A DNA stretch of 64,000 nt, taken from positions 186,001 to 250,000 of the forward strand of contig NZ_CP016076.1 of assembly GCF_001941625.1 (NCBI RefSeq), written 5' to 3'. The position numbers were made by a program, and so were the translations under genes. Source of the DNA: Actinoalloteichus fjordicus. Its GTDB lineage: Bacteria > Actinomycetota > Actinomycetes > Mycobacteriales > Pseudonocardiaceae. Positions 8,647 through 16,718 of this stretch are shown piece after piece (position 1 is the stretch's first letter; every line of letters starts with the position of its first letter). The notes under the pieces are model-generated. The model saw only the letters and a program-made list of their open reading frames with translations. It had not been told where the DNA came from and did no database searches.

Positions 8647-9306
8647 TCAGACGGACGCGCCTGCGATCCGGTCTGCCAGCGAACGGCCGTGGGTGCGAGC
8701 CAGGTCGCGTGCGGCGTCGCGGGACGCCTTGGCCATGTCGACGAGCCCCTCCATACCGGGGGTGACCTCGGCGAGGGTGAGCTCCGCAGCGCTGACCTGG
8801 AGGTCGAGCCCGAGGACGTCGGACAGGGCACGGACCATCCACGGCGTGGCGTGGTCCCAGCCCTCCTTGGGCGTCCCAGGACCGTAGCCGCCGCCCTGTG
8901 CGGTGATGAGCACGGCGGGCCTGCCCGCGATGGCCTCCTCGCCGCCGGGGCCGAGCCTCGGGTCGGTGAGGATCAGGTCGACCCACGTCTTGAAGTGCTG
9001 CGACACCCCGTAGTTGTAGAGCGGCACGGCGAACAGGTACGCCTCGGCGGCCACGAGTTCGTCGGCCAGCGTCGTCGCCAGCGCGCGGGCCGCCCGCTGG
9101 TCCGCGCTCTGCTCCTCGACGGGCACGAAGCCCGACAGGGCGGCCGAGGCCCACACGTCCGAGGGGATCGGGTCGGCGGTGAGGTCGCGCCGCACGACGG
9201 GCAGGCCCGGCCTGGCGTCCTGCCAGACGCTCTGTGCGGCGTCGGCGATCTCCCTGGTCACCGAGCCCTCGGGACGGATGCTGGCATCGAGACGGAACAG
9301 GGACAT
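8647..9306 (-). CDS. FMN-dependent NAD(P)H azoreductase/quinone reductase
   Basis: 219-residue flavodoxin-fold reductase of the AzoR type, which reduces quinones and azo compounds by two electrons using FMN. The N-terminal phosphate-binding segment is LDASIRPEGSVTRE. The flavin-contact motif is PLYNYGVSQHFKTWVD, with GGGYGPGTPKEGWDHATP further on. It is divergent from a MarR regulator across about 120 bp containing an inverted repeat. Together with the downstream LLM-hemerythrin gene it looks like a redox or electrophile response unit. Confidence 0.9.
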   Translation of the reverse strand: MSLFRLDASIRPEGSVTREIADAAQSVWQDARPGLPVVRRDLTADPIPSDVWASAALSGFVPVEEQSADQRAARALATTLADELVAAEAYLFAVPLYNYGVSQHFKTWVDLILTDPRLGPGGEEAIAGRPAVLITAQGGGYGPGTPKEGWDHATPWMVRALSDVLGLDLQVSAAELTLAEVTPGMEGLVDMAKASRDAARDLARTHGRSLADRIAGASV

Positions 9307-9332
9307 GGACGGCTCCTAGGTCATCGAGATTG

Positions 9333-9347
9333 ATCTGCTGTGCAGAT
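9333..9347. promoter_or_regulatory. Candidate MarR operator
   Basis: Perfect 6-bp inverted repeat ATCTGC-TGT-GCAGAT in the 120-bp divergent region between the azoreductase (start 9306) and the MarR gene (start 9426). Position and symmetry suit autoregulation by MarR. Binding is inferred only. Confidence 0.45.
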
Positions 9348-9425
9348 GTGTTGTCTATCAGACGTTATCCTACGCAGAACATATTCCCATCAGATGGATG
9401 CCTTCGCGGGGGTAAGCTGGCTCTC

Positions 9426-9938
9426 ATGGCGACTCCTGCCGCAGCGGAACCGGCTCGCGATGACGCGTGCGATGCCGCGCTCGAAGACGACCTGGGCTGG
9501 GCGCTCGGCGTCGTCTTCCGCTCGCATGTGAAGGCGGCCCACGCCGTTCTGGAGGACATTCCCGGCGGCCCGCGCGGTCACCAGGTACTGGCCTCGGCAG
9601 TGCAGGACCTCGGAGGCAACCAGGGCGCGCTGGCGGCTCAGCTCGGCATCGATCGGACCGTGCTGACGTATCTGATCGACGACCTGGAGAAGATGGACCT
9701 CGTCGAACGCCAGCCGGACCCGGCGGATCGGCGCAGCCGCCGAGTCGTCGCGACGCCGAAGGGCCGTGCGTTGTGGACGGACCGACAGGCAGCGCTGCGG
9801 CATGTCGAGCTGCGGGTGCTCGGCGCGTTGGGCGAGGACGCCGCACTCTTCCGCACCCTGCTGCAACGGCTGGCGACGCATGCCAACGGACTTGACCCGG
9901 TCGCCCACACCTGCGAACTGGTCGAAGAACTGCAGTAG
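9426..9938 (+). CDS. MarR-family transcriptional regulator
   Basis: 170-residue winged-helix repressor. The DNA-recognition region reads GNQGALAAQLGIDRTVLTYL then IDDLEKMDLVERQPDPADRR, with the MarR wing DPADRRSRRVVATPKGRALW. The ATG at 9426 is preferred because an extended in-frame region upstream overlaps the divergent promoter. It probably represses the divergent azoreductase and LLM-hemerythrin operon in response to a phenolic or quinone ligand, the usual arrangement for MarR/AzoR pairs. The ligand is unknown. Confidence 0.9.
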   Translation: MATPAAAEPARDDACDAALEDDLGWALGVVFRSHVKAAHAVLEDIPGGPRGHQVLASAVQDLGGNQGALAAQLGIDRTVLTYLIDDLEKMDLVERQPDPADRRSRRVVATPKGRALWTDRQAALRHVELRVLGALGEDAALFRTLLQRLATHANGLDPVAHTCELVEELQ

Positions 9939-9967
9939 CCGTTCGTCGTCGAAAGGGCGGCGAGGTT

Positions 9968-10635
9968 CTGATCCGGACCCGACGATCTGCGGATCTCGAC
10001 GGCTGCGTGACGATGCTGGCGGACGTGCACCGTGCCGACGGCTATCCGACGGTGTGGCCTCAGAGCCTGACTTTAATCCCCACTTTCCTGTTGCGCGGGG
10101 CCAGCGCGGCGATCTGCGGCGTTGTCGTCAGTCAACATAACTCCGTTATGTCTCCTTCCTCCGCCTTGCAGCTCATCCACGCTGATCCCCGCTCACGACG
10201 GAGGAGGATCAAAGACAGGCTCTTAAGGACCCGGCCGGCTGGGTGCGGTCGCCGGGGCTGCTCCTCGGCTCCTGGGTGGCGTGCGGGCCCGTTGCGGATG
10301 AACTGCTCGGCCATGTCGCGCTGGTCGCTGCGGACGAGGAGATCGCGGGGCGGGCCTGGCTCCGACACGTGGGCCCGTCCGGCGCGCGCCCGGCAGGCAT
10401 CAGCAGGCTCTTCGTCTCGCCCGCCGCCCGAGGCCGGGGTGTCGGGGCGCTGCTGCTCGACGCGGCCTGCGCCCACGCGCGTCGACACGGACTCCATCCG
10501 GTGCTCGACGTGATCGCTCGCGATAGAGCGGCCGTCGCCTTGTACACCCGGTACGGCTTTCGCCTGCTCGACGCGGTGCCGGTCGACCTCGGCGGCGTCG
10601 AAGAGACTGCCCGCTGCCTCGCCCTGCCCGGTTGA
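9968..10635 (+). pseudogene. GNAT acetyltransferase gene disrupted by an insertion
   Basis: Two pieces of one GNAT N-acetyltransferase lie in different frames. The N-terminal piece reads LIRTRRSADLDGCVTMLADV then HRADGYPTVWP and ends at 10060. The C-terminal piece resumes at about 10228 with DPAGWVRSPGLLLGSWVA, then LLGHVALVAADEE, the acetyl-CoA loop ISRLFVSPAARGRGVG, and LYTRYGFRL, ending at 10635. Between them sits a 162-bp element with inverted-repeat ends (10062-10223) that also shifts the frame by +2. The expected start position holds CTG (9968), with no ATG/GTG/TTG upstream in frame until the stop at 9893. The C-terminal half is open from a GTG at 10243 but would lack the first strands and helix, so it is unlikely to be active. 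Confidence 0.75.
10062..10223. mobile_element. MITE-like 162-bp element with terminal inverted repeats
   Basis: The left end (10062-10079) and the reverse complement of the right end (10206-10223) match at 16 of 18 bases: AGAGCCTGACTTTAATCC against AGAGCCTGTCTTTGATCC. The element is non-coding and has a small internal inverted repeat CATAAC-TCC-GTTATG at about 10135-10150. It sits precisely where the coding sequence of a GNAT protein is interrupted. There is no clean target-site duplication (left flank CCTC, right flank TAAG), so the duplication has decayed or the boundaries are off by a few bases. It is most likely a non-autonomous derivative of an insertion sequence that would act in trans. 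No transposase is present in this window. Confidence 0.65.
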
Positions 10636-10871
10636 GTCCCTGCGCTGCTGTCCGGAACCGCATGCGGGGCCGCCCGGGCGTCGCCGCGCCAGGTCATCGG
10701 CATTGTTCGTGACTTGATCACAACGATCCGGTAGCGGCCGGTGCATCAGTTTCTGCGTAGTCTTCCTCGCGTTCACTCGCAAGGGTGAAGATTCCTCGAC
10801 CCCTAGGAGCCAGGCCGTCGGCCGCCGCACGTCTGGCGGTGCCCCGGCTCCTCCCCGATTGGGAGGATCGA

Positions 10872-13604
10872 GTGAGTCTCTTGTCTTCATCCCGGCGCCG
10901 GTCTCGGCGCCGAGCCTGCGTGGGCGCGGCGGCAGGCTTAGCCGTCGCGGCGGGCCTCGCGCTGGTGCCGGTCGCCTCGGCGCAGTCGGTCGACGTCGTG
11001 ATCGCCGAGGTCTACGGCGGCGGCGGCAATTCCGGGGCCACCCTGACCACCGATTTCGTCACCCTCGGCAATCGAGGGGCCGCCGAGGTGGCGGTGGACG
11101 ACTGGAGCGTGCAATACCTGACCGCCTCGCCCGGACCGACGTCCCGATGGCAGGTCACCTCGCTCACCGGCAGCGTGGAAGCGGGCGGCCGCTTCCTAAT
11201 CGCCCAGAGTCGGGGTGCGGGCGGATCGGTGGAGCTGCCCGCACCGGACGCCGTCGGCTCGATCCCGATGTCGGCGAGCACCGGCACCGTCGCCCTGGTG
11301 CGCGACGTCGAGCCGCTCACCTGCCGCACCGTTGCCGACTGCGCCGAGGACGAGCGGATCGTCGATCTGGTGGGCTGGGGTTCGGCCGAGGTCCGGGAGG
11401 GCACGCCCGCACCCGCGACGAACAACACCTCGTCGGTGAGGCGGGACGCCGAGCTGACCGACACCGACGACAACGCCGCCGACTTCACCGTCGGCACGCC
11501 TGCGCCGGTGAACTCGGCAGGGGAGGCGCCGGGCGAGGCGGAGGAGCCGGAGGTGCCGCCCGGCCCCGAGGAGCCGGGCGAGCTCCGAATCCACGACATC
11601 CAGGGCGTCACCCGTACCTCGCCGCATCTCGGTGACGAGGTCGAGGGCGTGCCGGGAGTGGTCACCGCCGTCGGCTCCGTCGGCTCGGCCCGCGGCTTCT
11701 GGTTCCAGGACGTCGACGGCGACGGCGACGAACGGACCAGCGAGGGCCTCTTCGTCTTCACCGGTGACACGACGCCGGACGTCGCGGTCGGCGACGAGAT
11801 CCTGGTCTCCGGCCGGGTCGACGAGTACCGGGCAGGCGGCCAGGCAGGCGCCGCCCAGTCGATCACCCAGCTCGCCGCGGCACGGTGGACGGTGCTCTCC
11901 GGCGGAAACCCGCTGCCCGAGGCCGAACTGCTGGACGCCGATGCCGTGCCGCTCGCGCAGGCACCGTCCTCGGGCGGCGACATCGAAGGGCTGGAACTGG
12001 AGCCCGCCGAGTACGCGCTCGACTTCTACGCCTCGCGGGAGAGCATGGTCGTCCGGGTCGTCGACGCGCCCGTGGTCGGCCCGACCGACGCCTATTCCGC
12101 GCTGTGGGTGACCACCAAGCCGGACCAGAACCGCAGCGAGCGCGGCGGGACGGTCTACCAGGGCTACGACGACGCCAACACGGGCAGGCTGAAGATCGAG
12201 TCGCTCATCCCCTCCGACGAGCGGGCCTTTCCGATCGCCGACGTCGGCGACGAGTTGGCGGGCGTCACCGAGGGACCGCTGTACTACTCGCAGTACGGCG
12301 GCTATCTGATCAGGGCCACCAGCCTCGGCGAGCACGTCTCGGGCGGACTGACCAGGGAGGTCACCAGGTCCGCCGAGTCCTGGGAGCTGGCGGTGGCGAC
12401 GTACAACGTCGAGAACCTCTCGCCCGCCGACGACCAGGAGAAGTTCGACCGGCTCGCCTCGGGCGTGGTCGAGAACCTGGCCTCGCCCGACATCGTGGCT
12501 CTGGAGGAGATCCAGGACGACAGCGGTCCGACGGACGACGGCGTCGTCAGCGCGGCGGCGACGCTGGATCAGTTCGCGGCGGCGATCGTGGCGGCAGGCG
12601 GGCCGGACTACGAGTGGCGCCAGATCGACCCGAACGACAAGCAGGACGGCGGACAGCCCGGCGGCAACATCCGAGTGGCCTTCCTCTTCGATCCGGAGCG
12701 GGTGTCCTTCGTGGACACGCCGGGCGGCGACGCCGACACCGCCGTCGCGGTGACCACCGACGAGGACGATCGTGCGGCGCTCAGCGTCTCGCCGGGTCGG
12801 ATCGATCCGGCCGACGCGGCCTGGGCGGACAGCCGCAAGCCGTTGGTCGGGCAGTTCCAATTCGAGGATCGCAACGTCTTCGTCGTCGCCAACCACTTCG
12901 CCTCCAAGGGCGGCGATCAGGCCCTGCACGGCCGCTTCCAGCCGCCGAACCGATCGTCGGAGGTGCAGCGGCTGGAGCAGGCTGCGGCGGTCCGAGGCTT
13001 CGTCGACGAGGTGGCCCGGGTCGACCCGGCCGCGAACGTGCTGGTGGTGGGGGACCTCAACGACTTCCAGTTCTCCCCGGTGCTCGGCACCCTCACCGAG
13101 TCCGACGTGTTGATCAACCCGATGAACGGCCTGCCCGCGACCGAGCGTTACGGGTACGTCTTCGACGGGAACTCTCAGGCGCTGGATCACCTGCTGGTCA
13201 GCGGAAACCTGTCGACCCGGGCCGATTACGACCCGGTGCGGATCAACGCCGAGTTCGCCGACCAGGCGAGTGACCACGATCCGCAGATCGTCCGGTTCCG
13301 GCCGCTGTCCGGTGATGCCGAGATCGACGCCGCCGAGGAACAGGAGTACTACGGCTCCGGAGGTAGTGGTGGCGACGACGACGGGGCGGACGGGGAGGAA
13401 CCGGTCGACCAGGCCACGCCGCCCGGCGGGGCGCCCGGCACCCAGCCGCCCGCCCTCGCCGGAGCCACCGGGCTCGCGAACACCGGCGCGGCGGGCACGG
13501 TGTGGCTGGTGGTCGCCGCAGTGGTCCTGCTGGCGGGCGGTGGAACGGCACTGGTGCTGACGCGCCGCAGGAAGCCCGGCGCGGATGAGCAGGCGGGCGA
13601 GTGA
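10872..13604 (+). CDS. Secreted, wall-anchored lamin-tail/endonuclease-exonuclease-phosphatase nuclease
   Basis: 910-residue extracellular nuclease of the ExeM/NucH type. The GTG at 10872 follows GGGAGGA by 5 bases and leads directly into a signal peptide (SRRRSRRRACVGAAAGLAV then AAGLALVPVASAQ). Residues about 38-195 are a lamin-tail domain (VVIAEVYGGGGNSGATLTTD). Residues about 240-500 carry an OB-fold region (VPGVVTAVGSVGSARGFWFQ). Residues about 510-830 are the catalytic domain, with VATYNVENL, IVALEEIQDD, VANHFASKGGD, VVGDLNDFQ and the terminal ASDHDPQIV. A linker then leads to LANTG (about residue 874), a hydrophobic helix and RRRK, a sortase-type tail. It probably degrades extracellular DNA while attached to the cell wall. 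Confidence 0.9.
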   Translation: MSLLSSSRRRSRRRACVGAAAGLAVAAGLALVPVASAQSVDVVIAEVYGGGGNSGATLTTDFVTLGNRGAAEVAVDDWSVQYLTASPGPTSRWQVTSLTGSVEAGGRFLIAQSRGAGGSVELPAPDAVGSIPMSASTGTVALVRDVEPLTCRTVADCAEDERIVDLVGWGSAEVREGTPAPATNNTSSVRRDAELTDTDDNAADFTVGTPAPVNSAGEAPGEAEEPEVPPGPEEPGELRIHDIQGVTRTSPHLGDEVEGVPGVVTAVGSVGSARGFWFQDVDGDGDERTSEGLFVFTGDTTPDVAVGDEILVSGRVDEYRAGGQAGAAQSITQLAAARWTVLSGGNPLPEAELLDADAVPLAQAPSSGGDIEGLELEPAEYALDFYASRESMVVRVVDAPVVGPTDAYSALWVTTKPDQNRSERGGTVYQGYDDANTGRLKIESLIPSDERAFPIADVGDELAGVTEGPLYYSQYGGYLIRATSLGEHVSGGLTREVTRSAESWELAVATYNVENLSPADDQEKFDRLASGVVENLASPDIVALEEIQDDSGPTDDGVVSAAATLDQFAAAIVAAGGPDYEWRQIDPNDKQDGGQPGGNIRVAFLFDPERVSFVDTPGGDADTAVAVTTDEDDRAALSVSPGRIDPADAAWADSRKPLVGQFQFEDRNVFVVANHFASKGGDQALHGRFQPPNRSSEVQRLEQAAAVRGFVDEVARVDPAANVLVVGDLNDFQFSPVLGTLTESDVLINPMNGLPATERYGYVFDGNSQALDHLLVSGNLSTRADYDPVRINAEFADQASDHDPQIVRFRPLSGDAEIDAAEEQEYYGSGGSGGDDDGADGEEPVDQATPPGGAPGTQPPALAGATGLANTGAAGTVWLVVAAVVLLAGGGTALVLTRRRKPGADEQAGE

Positions 13605-14057
13605 GCAGTCGGGGCCGTCCGTCGGGATGACCCGGGCGGTGAGATGACACGGAACGGGCCTCGGCGATTCATGCCGGGGCCCGGTCGCGTGTTCGGCGGG
13701 CGGGCGCCGGACCCCCTCCTGGCGGTGTGGTTCCGCGCGCTCGGGTCTACGCAGGCCGGGCGTGCCGTACGTTCGGCGCGCTCGGGAAACCGGCTCGCTC
13801 CGCAGTGCGCGGCGGACGCGGGCAGCGCTCGGGCGTGGCCGGAGGTCGTCGGGTGTGACTGGCGGGTCCGTGCCGACGGGACCGGGCGTTGCTTGGGCCC
13901 CAGTACTGGGCCGATCGGTGGACTGTGATCACACTCTGGGGTTGCATTGCAACGCGCTGACACGGGATTGCGATGCACAGCGTGGCGAGGATTCACCGGA
14001 CCGAGTGCGCGGAGTACTCGGTCTCTGCCGCCGCAGCGACCTGGAGGACGGTGCATC
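13605..14057. other. Intergenic region before the zinc-finger-like gene
   Basis: About 450 bp with no gene I can support. Open readings here lack ribosome-binding sites and family features. The right part carries a perfect inverted repeat TTGCA-T-TGCAA at 13942-13952, about 105 bases before the next start. It is a possible regulator site upstream of the 14058 gene. Confidence 0.5.
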
Positions 14058-14546
14058 ATGCGCGACCAGTCGTTCGACCTCCGCACGTGTGGGCGGCCCA
14101 CCCGATCCGGGCGGCCGTGTCGGTCGAGGCTGCACGGTTACGACCTCGCGTGTGGAATTCACGCCGACGAACACGACCGGGCGCTCGCGGCGGCGTACGG
14201 ACGCGGCTGGCGGGAGGGGTTCTCCGCCGGACAGGACTCCGGTTCGCGATCGATGAAGGGCGTGGTCGAGCGCCTGCGGCAGGATCTCGCGGAGTCCCGA
14301 CGTCGACTCGACGGGGGCAGGCGCTCCCGACAGGCCCAGGGACACCAGATCGTCGAGGTGGGCGGATATGCGTACTGCTGGCGGGGAACGCCTGCCTTGA
14401 AGCTGGGTGATCGCGTGCTTCTGCCGGAGAACCACGTCAGCAGACTGAAGTACGGGCCCGGCCCGTTCGAGGGCGTCGTCAGTGCGCTGGACAGTTCCTA
14501 CGAGGGGGAGTTGGGCGACATCCTGCGGCGTTCGGTCGGGCTGTAG
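14058..14546 (+). CDS. Unknown protein with zinc-knuckle-like N-terminus and coiled coil
   Basis: 162-residue protein not assigned to a named family. Residues 11-33 have a C-G-R-P-T-R-S-G-R-P-C then ten residues then C-G-I-H pattern, a CCCH zinc-knuckle type common in small mobile-element and phage proteins. Residues about 65-95 form a basic amphipathic helix (MKGVVERLRQDLAESRRRLD), likely a short coiled coil. The C-terminal ALKLGDRVLLPEN then GPGPFEGVVSALDSSYEGEL block resembles a small SH3/KOW-like beta barrel. GGAGG lies 10 bases before the ATG. It is convergent with the DeoR gene. A nucleic-acid-binding role is plausible but inferred. Confidence 0.65.
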   Translation: MRDQSFDLRTCGRPTRSGRPCRSRLHGYDLACGIHADEHDRALAAAYGRGWREGFSAGQDSGSRSMKGVVERLRQDLAESRRRLDGGRRSRQAQGHQIVEVGGYAYCWRGTPALKLGDRVLLPENHVSRLKYGPGPFEGVVSALDSSYEGELGDILRRSVGL

Positions 14547-14851
14547 TGCCGGTCTCGTCGGCAGGGCCCTGCCCCGGCCGCTCCGGCGTCGACCAGCCGG
14601 ACTCCTCGCCCACGATGAGAGGCGCGGAGATCACCAGGCCCAGGTGAACAGACGTCGTTCCCCGGAATCGCTCTCCCGCCGGGGCAGGATGCGGAGCCGA
14701 GCCGTCGAAGGCCGAGGCTCGGCACCGGCCCAGCCGAGAACCCGTCTCGCTCGGCGACTCGCCGTCCGTGCCCAGGCCGATCGGTCGGATCGCGGCCCGT
14801 CGCCGATCCGGGAGGCTCGGCGGATCTTCGGTGAGCCGACGGCCGCGACGG
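14547..14851. other. Convergent intergenic region
   Basis: About 305 bp between convergent stop codons. I see no gene, and no convincing hairpin with a T-run. Confidence 0.5.
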
Positions 14852-15700
14852 TCAGTCGGCCTGTTCCGCAGGCTCGGCGGCCTGCCTCCGGTCGGTGCGA
14901 CCCGCTTCGCCGCGTGCCGGGACGGCGACACCGTCGGCATCGGCGACCACGACGGTCACTCCTCTGTCGCGGAACGGCTCGAGGTCGGCCTCCCGCGCGG
15001 AGAGGTCGGTCACCAGCGTCCATTGCGAGGGCATCGGAGCCCAGGCGTGGAAGGGCCGTCGGCCGATCTTGGCGCCGTGGGCGAGCAGGTAGACGCGGTC
15101 GCTGCGACGGGCCATGAGCTCTTTGAGCCGGGTCTGCCGGATGTCGGCCTCGCAGATGCCCTCCTGCGCGGTGACGCCGTCGGCGCCGAGGAAGACCCGG
15201 TCGAAGGTGCGGCGTTCCAATGCGGCCTCGGCGAGCGGCCCGATGAAGCCGAGGCTTCTCGGCCGGAGCACGCCGCCGAGGCATTCCACCGTCACCGTGT
15301 CGGAGACGGCGAGTTCCTGCAGGGCGGTCATCCCGGTGGTGACCACGGTGAGCGCGGGCACCGAGTGCAGTTCGTGCGCGAGCGCGCCGGTGGTGGTGCC
15401 CGCATCGAGCAGCACCGTCTCCCCGGCGCCGATCCGGCTTGCCGCCCAGCGCGCGATGGCCCGCTTCGCCTCGAACTGCTCGCCGACCCGTTGGCGCAGG
15501 CTGGACTCGGGATGCGCGACGAGCGCCATCGCGCCGCCGTAGGTGCGGGCGAGTGCCCCGGATCGTTCGAGCTGGGCGAGATCGCGGCGGATGGTCGACG
15601 CGGTGACGCCGAAGTGCGCGGAGAGTTCGTCGACGTTGGCAAGGCCGTTGGTGGCCATCTGGACGATGGATTCCCGACGGAGCTCGGAATCACGGGGCAC
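14852..15700 (-). CDS. DeoR/GlpR-family transcriptional regulator
   Basis: 282-residue sugar-metabolism repressor. The N-terminal DeoR helix-turn-helix covers residues about 8-58 (RRESIVQMATNGLANVDELS then HFGVTASTIRRDLAQLERSG). The DeoR sensor domain follows, with LLDAGTTTGALAHEL, LTVVTTGMTALQEL and the FLGADGV / GICEADIRQTRLKELM motifs that bind a phosphorylated sugar or acid intermediate. It lies 13 bp downstream of the PdxA2 gene on the same strand, as the third gene of the leftward operon. It probably represses both arms of the 14.8-29.6 kb island; its likely sites are the repeats at 17995-18031. The inducer is unknown but is probably a phosphorylated four-carbon acid. Confidence 0.92.
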   Translation of the reverse strand: MPRDSELRRESIVQMATNGLANVDELSAHFGVTASTIRRDLAQLERSGALARTYGGAMALVAHPESSLRQRVGEQFEAKRAIARWAASRIGAGETVLLDAGTTTGALAHELHSVPALTVVTTGMTALQELAVSDTVTVECLGGVLRPRSLGFIGPLAEAALERRTFDRVFLGADGVTAQEGICEADIRQTRLKELMARRSDRVYLLAHGAKIGRRPFHAWAPMPSQWTLVTDLSAREADLEPFRDRGVTVVVADADGVAVPARGEAGRTDRRQAAEPAEQAD

Positions 15701-15713
15701 GCGCTCGTCCCTC

Positions 15714-16718
15714 TCAGCTGACGGCGACCGGCGCCAGGTCGGCTGCCTGGCGTAGCGCCTCGATCATGCTACCGACCTCGGCGGTGCCGGTACCCGCGAT
15801 GTCGAAGGCCGTGCCGTGGTCCACCGAGGTGCGGATCACCGGCAGGCCGACGGTGATGTTGACGCCTGCCTCGATGCCGAGCACCTTCACCGGCCCGTGG
15901 CCCTGGTCGTGGTACATCGCCACGATCAGGTCGTAGTCGCCACGGCCTGCCAGGAAGAAGGCGGTGTCGGCGGGGAGCGGTCCGCGCGCGTCGATGCCGT
16001 CGGCACGCAGCCTCTCCAGGGCGGGCACGATCTTCTCCTCCTCCTCGCCCTCGCCGAACAGGCCGTTCTCGCCTGCGTGCGGGTTGATCGCGCACACGCC
16101 GATCACCGGGCTGTCCACGCCGGAGGCGCGAATCGCCTCGTGGCCTCGGCGGACCGTCCGCTCGACCAGGCCGGGCTCGATCTTGGCGATGGCGGCGATC
16201 AGGCCGATGTGGGTGGTGACGTGGATGACCTTGACCTTCGGCGTCGAGAGCATCATCGACACCTCCTCGGTCCCGGTCAGCGCGGCGAGCATCTCGGTGT
16301 GGCCGGGGTAGAGGTGACCTGCGGCGTGCAGGGCCTCCTTGTTCAGCGGCGCGGTGCAGATCGCCTGCACCTTTCCCGCCAGCGCCAGCTCGGAGGCGGT
16401 CCGGATGTACTGGTAGGCAGCGTCGCCCGCGGTCGCGCTCAGCACGCCCCAGGGCAGGTCCGCAGGAAGCAGCCCCAGGTCGATGACGTCGATGCGACCG
16501 GGGGTGAACCGGGCGTCGTCGACCGACTCGACCGCGACCACCTCGACCTGTGCGTCCATCAGCCGGGCGGCGTCACGCAGGCGCTGCGCGTCCCCGATCA
16601 CCAGCGGGCGGCACCGTTCGTACACGGTCTGGGTGGCGAGCGCGCCGACGACGACCTCTGGGCCGATGCCGGCTCCATCCCCCATGGTGATGGCGATCAC
16701 GGGCGTTGGGGAGCTCAC
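15714..16718 (-). CDS. pdxA2: PdxA2-type 4-phosphoerythronate/threonate dehydrogenase
   Basis: 334-residue NAD-dependent dehydrogenase of the PdxA superfamily. In the PdxA2 branch it oxidises and decarboxylates D-threonate or D-erythronate 4-phosphate to dihydroxyacetone phosphate. Metal- and substrate-site motifs are visible: AITMGDGAGIGPEV near the start, TAPLNKEAL, YPGHTEMLA with the conserved His, CAINPHAGENGLFG, and MYHDQGHGPVKVLG with the metal His. The GTG start at 16718 follows AGGAGGA and overlaps the stop of the upstream kinase gene (GTGA). That kinase neighbour (DUF1537 family) strongly favours PdxA2 over the vitamin B6 enzyme. Exact substrate stereochemistry cannot be decided. Confidence 0.9.
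   Translation of the reverse strand: MSSPTPVIAITMGDGAGIGPEVVVGALATQTVYERCRPLVIGDAQRLRDAARLMDAQVEVVAVESVDDARFTPGRIDVIDLGLLPADLPWGVLSATAGDAAYQYIRTASELALAGKVQAICTAPLNKEALHAAGHLYPGHTEMLAALTGTEEVSMMLSTPKVKVIHVTTHIGLIAAIAKIEPGLVERTVRRGHEAIRASGVDSPVIGVCAINPHAGENGLFGEGEEEEKIVPALERLRADGIDARGPLPADTAFFLAGRGDYDLIVAMYHDQGHGPVKVLGIEAGVNITVGLPVIRTSVDHGTAFDIAGTGTAEVGSMIEALRQAADLAPVAVS

Noticed and set aside
10007-10513. 168-residue frame running through the GNAT N-terminus and the inserted element
   Set aside because: Only its first 18 residues are GNAT-like; the rest is the insertion and then out-of-frame C-terminal sequence.
13644-13928. 94-residue open frame after the nuclease
   Set aside because: Composition is that of random high-GC frames, with no ribosome-binding site and no family feature.
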